In this document: positions 36,601 to 48,600 of the stretch, piece by piece
How positions within the stretch are numbered: position 1 is the first letter of the stretch
Layout: each line of letters begins with the position of its first letter
DNA from: Chlorops oryzae
Taxonomy: Eukaryota > Arthropoda > Insecta > Diptera > Chloropidae
Assembly (NCBI GenBank): GCA_020466095.1
Contig: CM035806.1
Coordinates: forward strand, 147,639,167 to 147,703,166
Reading direction: 5' to 3'
DNA: 64,000 nucleotides
The notes under the pieces: generated by a model
Seen by the model: only the letters and a program-made list of their open reading frames with translations
Told to the model about the DNA's origin: nothing
The model's database searches: none
Program-made: the position numbers and the translations under genes

Positions 36601-39600
36601 TATCAGCATAGTGTTGTGCACATCATACTTGGTGCTATGGCAGTGATCGGGCACTTCCTGTACACAGTTCCGGCTGGGCAGGTACTATGCCACACACCTG
36701 GTATATACTTAGCTTGTGTATGGAACAAAGCGAGCAAAGCCGGTATTTTTCACTATTTCAATATACCAATGCTATGTACAGTGAATCCAGTTTTCACACC
36801 ACGGCACATCCTAGGACATGTATTAGAAAAAGTGGACAGGTCCCGTATATTAGCAGCGTGCTGTGCACAGCATTCTGTGTGCTATGCACGTGTTCGAGCA
36901 CCTCCTGCACACAGTACCGGCTGGGTAGGGAAGCAAATGCGACAGAGAAGGAGAATGAAAATGAAAGATTCGATCGATACACATAGATTCAGAGACTATG
37001 TTAAACAATTTAAATTGGCTTGGCGTAATTACGTTCCATACTTTAAAATTTATTCACAATATGAAACAAGGGGATTTACCAAACTATTTATATGAAAGAA
37101 TGAGAATTAATAACGAAATACACAATTACTAAACTAGAAATAGGAGAAACTTTCATTTGGCTGTCGTACGAACTGAGTTCGATAAAAGAAGGAATACAAT
37201 GAATTGCCAAACAATATAAAAGAGTGTGGTAATATTAATAGATTTAAGCGGTTACTATATTTAGATATTAGAAAAACATGCCTATTGGGTAACTTGAAGA
37301 TGAGGAATTTCATTTAGTCACATCCGCCACAATCACTTTTTTTTGGGGGGGCGGGGGGCTTTCTTTAGCTCATAATATTTAAAACAAACAGGATGTTATT
37401 CTCAAGGATTTGTAGTTATGAAAACTTTTAACAAAAGTTTAGCAATGAAATTACCTTATTTCGGCTCAGCAATGACTGTGAGAGGTGTGACCTTTAGGAT
37501 CATTTTGGGTGGAATTGCCTGTATGTAATCATTATACCCGACACACTCTGTTTGGAGGGTATATTGCGTTTGTGTGGTTGTGTGTAACACCCAGAACCGG
37601 TCGAGATAGACCATACAAAATATATATGGAAATGATCAGCGTCACCAGGAGATTCGATTTAGGCATGTCCGTCTGTCCGTCTGTCTGTATACAGTTTTCT
37701 TATCGAAGGAGTTGAGCTATCTTGACGAAATTTGGTATGCGTGCTCACGGGGACATGAGTAAGAACAAGTTCGAGAATGGACCCGATCGGACCATTTTTA
37801 GGGGTACCTCCAGTACTAGGGTCTGTTATGAAAATCACAAAAACTGCTCTAAAACTGGAGTTTTTCAAGATATTTTGATGAAATTTGATATTTGATCATG
37901 TATAAAGGCAAGTAATGTGATTTCCAAAATTTTGAAAAGTAGGCGTGGCAGAAGGGCGTTTTTCGAAAATTGCCTCCCACACCCGAAATTCAAATCGGAC
38001 TTGAACGAAAGTTAGTCACGATAGCCATAAACATCCTCCCCAAAAAAATTTTTCGATCGGTCCATTATTAAGGGTGCCTCCAGTGTCTAGGGTCTGTCAA
38101 AAAATCCCAAAACTGCCTCAAAATCGGACTTTTTCGAAATATTTCAATGAAACTTAGAATTTCAGCGTATATATAAGCCTCCAATTAGAATTCAAAAAAT
38201 TCGGAAAAGTGGGCGTGGCAAAGGGATGGTTTTCATAAAGAAATTTAACAAAATTCGGTATATGGAGCCCCTTATGGCCTTAAACACCTCTTGATATTAA
38301 AAATTATTTGAGCATGTGTGCCTGTGTCGGGTGTTTTATTGTCAGGCTCGCCTGACTATAACACCCTTACTTGTTTTTTTTTTTTAATATAAAAAAATAT
38401 TTAATTTATCACGTTCAATTCATATTGCAAACATAACTAAAAGTGTATAAATGTCTGCATAAGTACATCTCAATTGATATAGAGTAGGTAAATAAACGAT
38501 TTTCCGTCTGTTACGTCAGGTACTACTATTTAAACAGCTTTTGCGCAATCAATTGGTGAAGCACACCGTTTTAAATATACATATAAGTACTATGAGTTCA
38601 ACTCCCACTATTAATAAGTTGCTATAAATCCATTTTCTACACAAAAAAAAAGGAACGATTTTGAAAAAAGTAGGTACCTTCACAAAACTAAATTGCAAAT
38701 TAAAGCAATAAGAAAATTTTCACAGCGCAATTCATGCGCCACTCAGATCAAATTAAGAAAACAATATACATATGAACATGTACGTTTATACATACATATA
38801 TGAACAGTGGAGAGAAAAAATGACATATCGCACACTAATCACAAAACCGGCACAATTCAAAATTTTTTCAATCACTTTTTTCATGTTTGCCAACATTTTA
38901 CTGCAGCAAAAGGAACACGTGAAAAATTAACATTTATATTTATCAATTCTGCAGTTATTTAAGAATAATATAAATTTTGAAAAGAATTTGTTTTTACAGG
39001 CGTCCAGAGTTATTGGATGTTTGCCCGAGAAATGCAAAATTTTGAGTTGTGCCAATCACTAAAATTAGTGTGCGATATGTTCTTCGATTATTTCGGAATA
39101 TAACCCTGCAGTAATTCCAACTACTCCCCGATTAGTCATAAAAATACCAGGACTACTCCCTCTTAAATTGCTAACCAATGCTTTGAACTGTCTTTTTTAA
39201 CGTTGATGAGCTGTCATTGGAAAATAAGTACCTAGTCACAGTTTTTGCTCATATGAACTAGACCTGGAGTATATACAGTCGGGTAGATTTTTGGTCAATT
39301 TGTATTTTTTGCACTCGGTCGAGCCTCGAACCGCTGACCTCTAGGGGTTGGTAAGTCCGTGTCCTAAACATTACGCTAAACAAGCAAATTTCATGTATTG
39401 ATCAAAACGCTAATTTGAGTTTTTGGTTGCTGAAGTTTTCGTGGAACGCACGAGTACAATTTTCACTACAAAAATTTTTTAATTGAAAAATAAATACATA
39501 TTAAAAACAAGTAAGGGTGTTATAGTCAGGCGAGCCTGACAATAGAATACCCGACACAGACACTTATGTTCGAATAATTTTTAATATCAAGAGGTGTTTA

Positions 39601-42600
39601 AGGACATATTGGGCCCATATACCGACTTTTGTTAAATTTCTTTATTAAAACCGCCCATTTGCCACGCCCAATTTTTCAATTTGTTTGGGATTCTAATCGG
39701 ACCCTTATATATACGCTTAAATTCTAAGTTTCATTGAAATATTTCAATAAAGTCCGCTTTTGAGGCATTTTTGGGATTTTTGTGACAGACCCTAGTACTA
39801 GAGGTACCCTTAATAATGGTTCTATCGAAAAAAGTTTTGGGGAGGACGTTACTGGCTATCAAGGAAGCATACGTGCCAACTTTCGTTCAAGTCCCATTTG
39901 TATTTCGGGTGTAGGAGACAATTTTCGAAAAACGCCCTTATGCCACGCCCACTTTTCAAATTTTTTGAAATCATATTACTTGCGTTTAAACATGTTCAAA
40001 TACCAAGTTTCATCAAAATATCTTGAAAAACTCAGGTTTTAGAGCAGTTTTTGTGATTTTCATAACAGACCCTAGTACTGGAGGTACCCCTAAAAAAGGT
40101 CCGATCGGGTCCATTCTCGAACTTGTTCTTACTCATGTCCCCGTGAGCACGCATACCAAATTTTTGTCAAGATAGCTCAACTCCTTCGATAAGATAACTG
40201 TATACAGACAGACAGACAGACGGACAGACAGACAGACAGACAGACGGACAGACGGACATGGCTAAATCGAATCTCCTGGTGACGCTGATCATTTCTATAT
40301 ACATTTTGTATGGTCTATCTCGACTGGTTCTGGGTGTTACACACAACCCAACAAACGCAATATACCCTCGACACAGAGTGTGTCGGGTATAAAAATAGAT
40401 AAAATATGAAGAAAAAATACTTAAAAATTTAGCGAAAAAATTTTTTATTTCAAAATTAACTATTAAATAAAATAAATTAAAATATAAACATAAAAAAAAC
40501 TTGGTAATTAAAAAAAAAAAAATTATTCTCACCCGAGCCAGGGATCGAACCCCAACCCACGAGGTCGCTGAGCGATAGTCTTAACCGTCCAGCTAACTAC
40601 CTTTCGGTGGGGCAACGATCCGAATGCGAAATTAAAGCAGACAATAGTGGGACTCATGCAGCTTCGAAAATTGTGGCAAATGAGAAATTTGTCACACAAC
40701 TGTCAAAATTTATATGAAAATTTACGATGGGAAAAGTTGCGAAGGCTTTTGCGAAACTGCATGAGTACCACTAATAAAAATTTTTTTTTCTACTTCGCAA
40801 TCAAAGCACAAAGCGTAAGGAAATCCTGAAGCTCACCCACCGTAGATCTCCGTAGATACATAAAATACTATACATTTTGACTAGTCATATTTCGAGTAAC
40901 CTCAGAGTACTCCTGTTTGGCAAATGTACCTCTTCATTACTGCAGGGAAGTTATATACATACACAGGTGGACTAATTTTTGCTTGTTTGGCCAAATGAAT
41001 CGGTCATTTCGAAAACCATTTAAGTCAAATTTTTTCCAACCTACATTTTTTTTTAACTAGAAATTGTTCCTTAAAGGTAGTTGAATATTTTTGGAAACGA
41101 ACACATCAGCTAAAATATTCCTTCCTCCTTAATACTGAATTAAGGATAAGAAAAAGTCCTTTAAAATTCATTGGTTTATGCATGGATCAGTTTTCAATTG
41201 ATACCCGGAAAATTTTATCCTAGTGACTTATGTGGTTTTCGTAATGACCGATTCAAATGACCGACCGATATGCTTGCGATTTTGGTTGAATATGTAGCAA
41301 GTGGCAAAGATTAGTAATTTTGGTACATGGAATTTTGGGATTATGGTCAAGGACTCCAAAAAAAAAAAAACAGATCTCATATCTTTCCGATATCTTATAA
41401 AGGGCTTAAATATTTTATAAAAAATAATTTAAAAAAAAATTTGACTACAAAACTTAAACAAGTTTATTACGTTTTTGATTGCATAGTAATAAAATCGATT
41501 ATTTTGGAAAATTTCATACTAATCGGTTGCACAGTTTGTTGTTTGCTGATGCTAACAATATCAAGGCTTTTTTTCATGCTTATTAAGGTTTCCTTTTTGT
41601 ATGTTTGCGCTACGATGGCAATCGAGGGCATAAGTAAATTTTGGAGTGTTGAGTTGACTTTGGTTCAATTCTCTCACGACCCTATTATAGGTAGGTTTCC
41701 TTCAAAGTAATTAGTTTGAACCTATTTTCGAACTCAAGCACACACAGTCTACCAAGCTACCAAGTTTTATCAAGAACGCCCAACTCTCTTGATAAAAAAA
41801 AAGAAACTGCAAGCAATCAGGCGGACATGGTTACATTGGAGCTCGTCTTTACGCTGATCATTCCTGTTTATCCTTTTTATACCCGACACACTCTGTGTCG
41901 AGGATATATTGCGTTTGTGTGTAAAACCCATAACCAGTTGAGATAGATCAGCGTCACCAGGACATTCGATTTAGACATGTCCGTCTGTTTGTATACAGTT
42001 TTCTTATCGAAGGAGTTGAGCTATTTTGACGAAATTTGGTATGCGTACTCACAGGCACATGAGTTGGACCCGATCGAACCATTTTTAAGGGTACCTCCAG
42101 TACTAGGGTCTGTTACGAAAATCACTAAAACTGTTCTAAAACTACTCGAAGTTATTCACGATATTTTGATGAAATTTTGATAGTTGAACATATTTAAAGC
42201 CAAGTTAGTCAATTTCCAAAGATTGGAAAAGTGGGCGTGACCGAAGGGCTTTTTCGAAAATTGCAAATTGAAAATTTCAAATGGGACTTGAATGAAAGTT
42301 GGCACTTATGTTTGCTTTGTAGCCATAAACATCCTCTCCAAAAATTTAGGTTCATTATTAAGGGTACCTCCAGTCCTAGGGCCTGTTACAAAAATCTCAA
42401 AACTGCCCCAAAATCTGACTTTTTTGAAATATTTCAATGAAACTTAGAATTTGAGCCTCCGATTAGAATTCAAAAAAAAAAAAAAAATTAAAAAAGTGGG
42501 CGTGGCAAAGGGGCGGTTTTCATAAAGAAATTTAACAAAAGTCGGTATATGGAGCCCCTTATGGCCTTAAACACCTCTTGATATTAGTAAATTATTTGAG

Positions 42601-45600
42601 CATGTGTGCCTGTGTCGGGTATTCTATTGTCAGGCTTGCCTGACTATAACACCCTTACTTGTTATATGATGCAGCTTGGTTGAATTCTAGACGTCGCACC
42701 GAGATGCTCAAAAGCAATTTAGAATCAACACTGAGGAGTATGTCAGAATCACGAATCTTTGGCATATGACTTCATCAATTTCATGGGCTTTGGATTAAAG
42801 CATATAATATTCCAAATGTTGCTTTTTAATTGCACCCTTTTAATTGATTCGAACAAACGTTGTGCAAGTGGCGTAGCACAGTGCAACGTGCAGCGACAAA
42901 AATAAAATCAAATGCAAATGTTGAAATGAATAAAACTTTTTATGCCATTTATTAGTCGATACCTTAACTAAGAAAATCCCAAAATATATTTTTATTAATT
43001 TTTAAAAATTTTAGTTATATTGTCTCTTAAAGTTTCGTATCGAAAACAAAGAATTTTTGATATTAAAAAAAAAGGCAGCTTATTTATGAATATGGCCGTA
43101 CTATTTTTTTTATTTTTATTTTTTATGTTTGTTTTGCTTACTAAATGGAATTTTCAATAATAATATAAAATTCTTCTTAAAAGTCGTTTTAAAGCTCGAT
43201 TTTCTAAAAGCATTTTAGCGATATTTCAATAAAGTACGGCCATCCTTTTTTTTGAAAATTTTTCGTGTATGAATTTGGATTTCTTTTGCCCATATGATCC
43301 AATTTCACGAGTTCGCTTCTTGTTGTTTCATTTAAATCAGTGATGGCCAAACCTATACGTAAACATTCATAATTGTGTGTGTGAATGCGCTGTCGACTTC
43401 GCTGTGAGCTACTCTCCCAGCGGGATATGTCCCGCGGACATCCCCGATGATGTCCTAGTGACTTCGGAGCCGGAATGCATGCTATTTCCGGTGACACTTT
43501 GTATGACATTTACACAGGAGCTGACAGGGACTTCAGCGGTGACATTATCACCGGAAGATTAGAAAATGTCACTGTTCATGCTAGGGGATGCGATGGCGAA
43601 AAAAGCATTTGAGAGCAGCACATTGCTCTTTTCTCTCTAAATGTCAATTTATAGAAACCAGTTTGATGATAACTCTCTTCTTTGCCATCTCTTCTTTGTT
43701 TCGAAAATTTTTAAAAATCTACTTTTAACAATTTTTGTTCGCCTCTGCCAGGGATCGAACCCCCCGCGATCTTCGGATTCTGAGTCGAGCACTCATCGTC
43801 TACGCCACTTCATGCTAACGCTGAACTGACGCTAAAACCTTATTTAAATTTCAGTAGCCAATGAGAGTCAAGCACATGAACAGCATCCCTCCACGATGAC
43901 ATGTCCTCCAAGATGTCATGCATGACAATGTCACCTATATGTCATCGATGACATCATTGGTGACTTTGTCATGCAGGATATAATTTTCCGCTGGGCTGAT
44001 TTGCATTGACAAAGTTTGTTTTTTACACACACGAACGCAGCCGACCGGTTTTCGCACAAATCGGTACACGCTATTCGTGTGCGACTGCTGCGTCGGTAAA
44101 ATTTGGTCTTTCAACCACATGTGCTAGGAAAATCTAAATTTGGCCGACACTGATTTAAATAATCCATTTCAATACCCTACATGCTTAACTCTCTGCAGCT
44201 GACATAGTCTAATTTTAACATTATTAATGACATGGGGTCTAAAAGACGTCTCATCTCTAGGGTCATTTCCCTCTTGAAATTCCTGACTGGCGTGTTTTTG
44301 GCCTCATTTCTTATAAGAGCAAATATTTTCAAGCCAAAAAAGGATAGATTTGAAATAAAAGGTAGTCTTTGAAGAAAGAACTAGCATCGTATTTTTGGAT
44401 TTTACAAGATCACGCAAGATTCCCCGTTTTTCGGGGTAAGGAGAAAGTTAAAAACCCCAAGAAAATTATTACCCCTATTCTGAATAATATTTCACGTGAA
44501 AATTTTCGCCTTTTTCAATACAAATTTCTACACTGAGCGAACGTAACCATGATTTTTTTTAAAAGGGCGCATTGTTATTCACAGTCCTTTTGATTTTCGA
44601 GCAGAACAAAAATTTCAAATGAAAAATGGTTGAGTTAACAACATTATTGGTTGATTTGAAAGAAAATATGTTTAATTAATTTCTTTACGTTCGGTATAAT
44701 TCTCATTTGTTTTATAAAATATGATATATAAGATATTTATGCATCCAAGAACTTTTTAAGAACTGGGAAAGCAGTCACGACAACGGATTGACAAAATCGG
44801 ATGAAGTCCATCCGATGGCTATTTTTGGGGGCTATATTCAGCAGAGGGCTCTGTGGCCATGTGCTTTGAAATTTAAATAAATTTGTTTCACAATTTCTTC
44901 TTTTATAGGTATTTTAGAAATTTTTTTTTTATTTTAAAAATTATCTTGTCAATTGAATTATGTCCGTGATTGGTTCAAAAATTTAAATTTTAATTCATTT
45001 TTGAAAATTATCATGCCAATTCAACCTGAACTATAGTTGATTCGAAAGGAAAATCTTTATTTTTGCCAACAAGAAAACTTGTTAAAATTTAAAATATTCT
45101 TTCTTGAAGCCGTTTTGTATGTTTTTCCTCTTGATTTAACCAGTTTTCTGGTCGATTTTTTTCTCCGTGTATAGCAGAATTCATTCAGTTTCGGAAACTT
45201 TACTAAACGAGAAACTTGTCGCTGAACTGTCAAAATTTATATGAAAATTTCCGATGGGAAAAGTTGCGAAGGCATTTGCGAAACTGCATGAGTACCACAT
45301 TTTCAAAGCTGCATGCATCCTATAATATTTATAAATTTTCCTTCGATTAGCAGGGGATTCAGAAGTGGCGTATTATCTCACTTTGAGAGGGTGTGGCACT
45401 ACAAGTGGGCTTGCCAACGTACCCATTATAAATTTTTAATAATTTTGGACGATTGTGATAATGTATGTGTTGAATTTGAAGTCAGCAGCAACAGTTGCGG
45501 CTCCCCTTTTTGTGAAGGGGGGATGGATGGTACAAAATTTCATTACTCAGCGAGCACTCCTTCCATTTTTGTCGCGAGCATGAGTGGGCTCGTTACACTG

Positions 45601-48600
45601 TCCGTCGTCCATTTAAAATTTAATTGGATGTATGAACAATGAAGGGAAAATTTATCTGTGAAATTGAATTTTAATCGAAGGGTCTAAGGTAGAGAAGCTC
45701 AATTTACATACCAAATTTAGACTGTGTTCAAAATTGATTAAAAAGAAAAATAAGCGCAATAATTTGAACTTGTTATTAATTTAGGAAGAAGTAATAACAA
45801 GTAAGTAACTGACTTTTCAATCTACGGCTATCGAGTGACATGCAGTTGTGGGCAGATGCATACATAGTTACTTGTAGCTTGAGTGCTAAGTCAGAGAAAA
45901 TTGTATTACCTACGTTAACACTTAATCAGATCGCGTAGCAAGCTAATTGCAGAGAATAATACAAACCTCCCTAATCAATTAATTCAAAGAAAATTAAATC
46001 TGTATGTTAATAAAAATAAAAAATAAAAATTAAGAAAGCCAAAGTCGGCCAAGCCCGGCTCTGATATACCCAGCTTCCCAATAATATTTTGGCCGCGACA
46101 GTGGACGAATATCTCGCATTTTCAAAGAGGATCATCCTTCGGGTCCAAATTTCGACATGATTGATCCAGCCCTTTCGAAAGATATTCGAACAGAGACGGA
46201 CAGACGGAAATGGCATCAGACATAGAAAAATGAACACCAAGGATCGGTCCATGCAGAGTATCTGTTCGGAGATTCTTGAAAAACGGGGATTAAATTACAG
46301 AATACCCAGGAAAAATTTGTTGCTTAGTGACACCCATATAGCCAAACGTTTGGCTTTTGGAGAGAAGTATCAACACATCTATTTGGCTGATACGATATTC
46401 CGTAAATTTGCCCGAATGAATGGAAATTCACAATATTTGGATGGTCGATGTTCGCACTAATCCTTGGCGAAAACGCAATTCTGCCCTACAGCCGAAAATT
46501 CTTGCTCCTACCGTTAAACACAGATGATGATCGTTCATAGAGTATAGGGGGGCTTTGGCAGCAAACTGGTGTCATTGGTGGGATTATGCATCGGCATATG
46601 TTGATAGAAATTTTGAGACAGTTAGTTGTCCAGCGTGCAAAATCTGAACTTAGTTCGACGGTCGATTTTGGTAATGGACAATGATCCGAAGCCTTCTTCG
46701 GCGATTGCCAGGGAAAATATATATGCTTTATAATTTGAAGTAGAAACTCGAACGTCCTCCACAATCTCCTGACTTGAATGCGATCGAACGGTTGTGGGAC
46801 CACTTTAAATAAGAAAAAAAAAAAAACCAGTAACGATGTTTTTGTCTGGTGAGCCTGACAATCAGTGTTGCCAAAAATTTTATCAGGGAATATACACAAT
46901 TTGAACAATTTTCTTACAAATTATACACACAAGTAAAAAATTTCGTCGAGGTAGCTCAACTCCTTCGATAAGACACGGACTGAGGGATAGACACGCGTAA
47001 ATCGAATCTCCTGGTGGTTACTCTGATCATTTCTATATACATTTTGTATGGTCTATAGTTCTTGTCTATAGTGCTTGTCTATGGTTCTTGTACTACGGTT
47101 CTGGGTGTAAACACGCAAAAATGCAATATACCCTATATTGACACAGAGTAAATCGGGTATAATCAGAAAATGTAGTGTGGTATCAATTTCAAGGTTAAAG
47201 GCTTACTTATTGGATGAATGGTATTAAAAATGCCACCCGACATAGCTCGAAAATTAGCCCTTTCCATGCCATCTCGTTAATAGACAGATGCTGAGGCCCA
47301 ATGAGGACACGCAAAATACTTCCTTCCTTCCGGATACTCCTCTTAAACGGGCACTTTTTGGGAAAGCTCTAGCATTCCTGCTTCTCAAATAGTTTCCTCT
47401 TAAGCGGACATATTTTTCGGTCCCGTAGGTGTTCGCTTAAGGGAGAGCACAGCGTATACCCAGTTCAACAAATTGCGTCTGAAGCATCGTCAAGAAATTC
47501 GCTTCTTAAGCCAGAATTCGTTTAGATGAGGCAGTTAGCAGACAGCATTCGCACCATTTTCGATTGAAGCAGCTCAGGGACCTCTCTAGGGGCAAATGAA
47601 ATGACAAACGTAGTCATAACCTTGACATTTCTATCGATGATTTCAAGTTCAGTATACAATTAAGATTCATTTATATATGCTACAACTACATCAAATTGAA
47701 TTGTAAGAATTTTTTATATTCATAAATTACCCAGTTATATGGAATTGCCTTTTTTGTGGAACACAGACCAATAAAAACAAGCATGTGATGGGTTCGATGG
47801 TCGAACAAGCATGTTCACATAAAAAAAAAAAAAAATGTTTCTACATTGCCCTTAACAACCTTTGGAAATAAAAGAAATCGCAATTAAATTGTTAGCTAGT
47901 GTCTTAAAGTATTATCAGCAGTGAACACCACAAGCAAAAGCACATTTTCGTATGGTTTCTTCAAATATTGAAAATAATTTTGAAATAATGGCGGTGTTAT
48001 TTGCAGAGACTCTTAGGTTAACAGTAACAAACTCAAGCAATAATTGAACATGACTTATCCGGATAGAGGAATTTTTCAAGAAAGCGGTAAAAAAAAATCA
48101 TTGAAAAAAGGGGTGGAGGAACTTTAAGTGTTTTTGCCCATGAAATAAATACTATTACGACAGGTTAATAAATGCTCAGCACTAAGAATGTTCATTAGTT
48201 TGGTTGAATTTTTCGTGTAAATATTTAGATATTATTTAATATATAAGTTCATTTCTTTGAAAATGGAATGTAGATTTAGTTAAACTAAATTATGTACCAA
48301 TTCGTTGCTGTGTTACTTCCGGCCGACAGTAGCAAATTAGGAAGGTTATCGAATTAAGAAAGAATTTATTTCACAACACTCAAAGTTTTCTTCATAGCCA
48401 TTGCGAAAATATAAAAATACAGCATAAAGAATAATACCCCGCCAATGTGATACTCAAAAAGTGAATTCAGCTTTTAAGCCGCAATCTGCTGCTGAGAGTA
48501 TTTAAAACGGAGGAAAAACAATTATAGGATGAGGTGTCTGGCAAAAAAAGTTCTTAAATTACAATAGAGATATACCTATTAAGATCGACTTGAACACTGT

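Larger units (their letters stand above)
39103..40948. mobile_element. Composite element with CCCTGCAG ends, carrying nested insertions
   Basis: AACCCTGCAGTAATTCC at the left and TCATTACTGCAGGGAA at the right are inverted. The interior holds HINE-like copy 5, two tRNA-like segments and a TAGTGG MITE. The ends resemble those of the MITE at 6872-7079, so an old element appears to have been a target for later insertions. Confidence 0.55.

Noticed and set aside
36463..37095. 210-codon plus-strand frame
   Set aside because: It crosses the nested CCCAGCCGG element and has no recognisable domain or splice context.
39310..40607. Functional tRNA genes
   Set aside because: B-box-like motifs are present but acceptor stems do not pair, so they are treated as tRNA-derived repeats.
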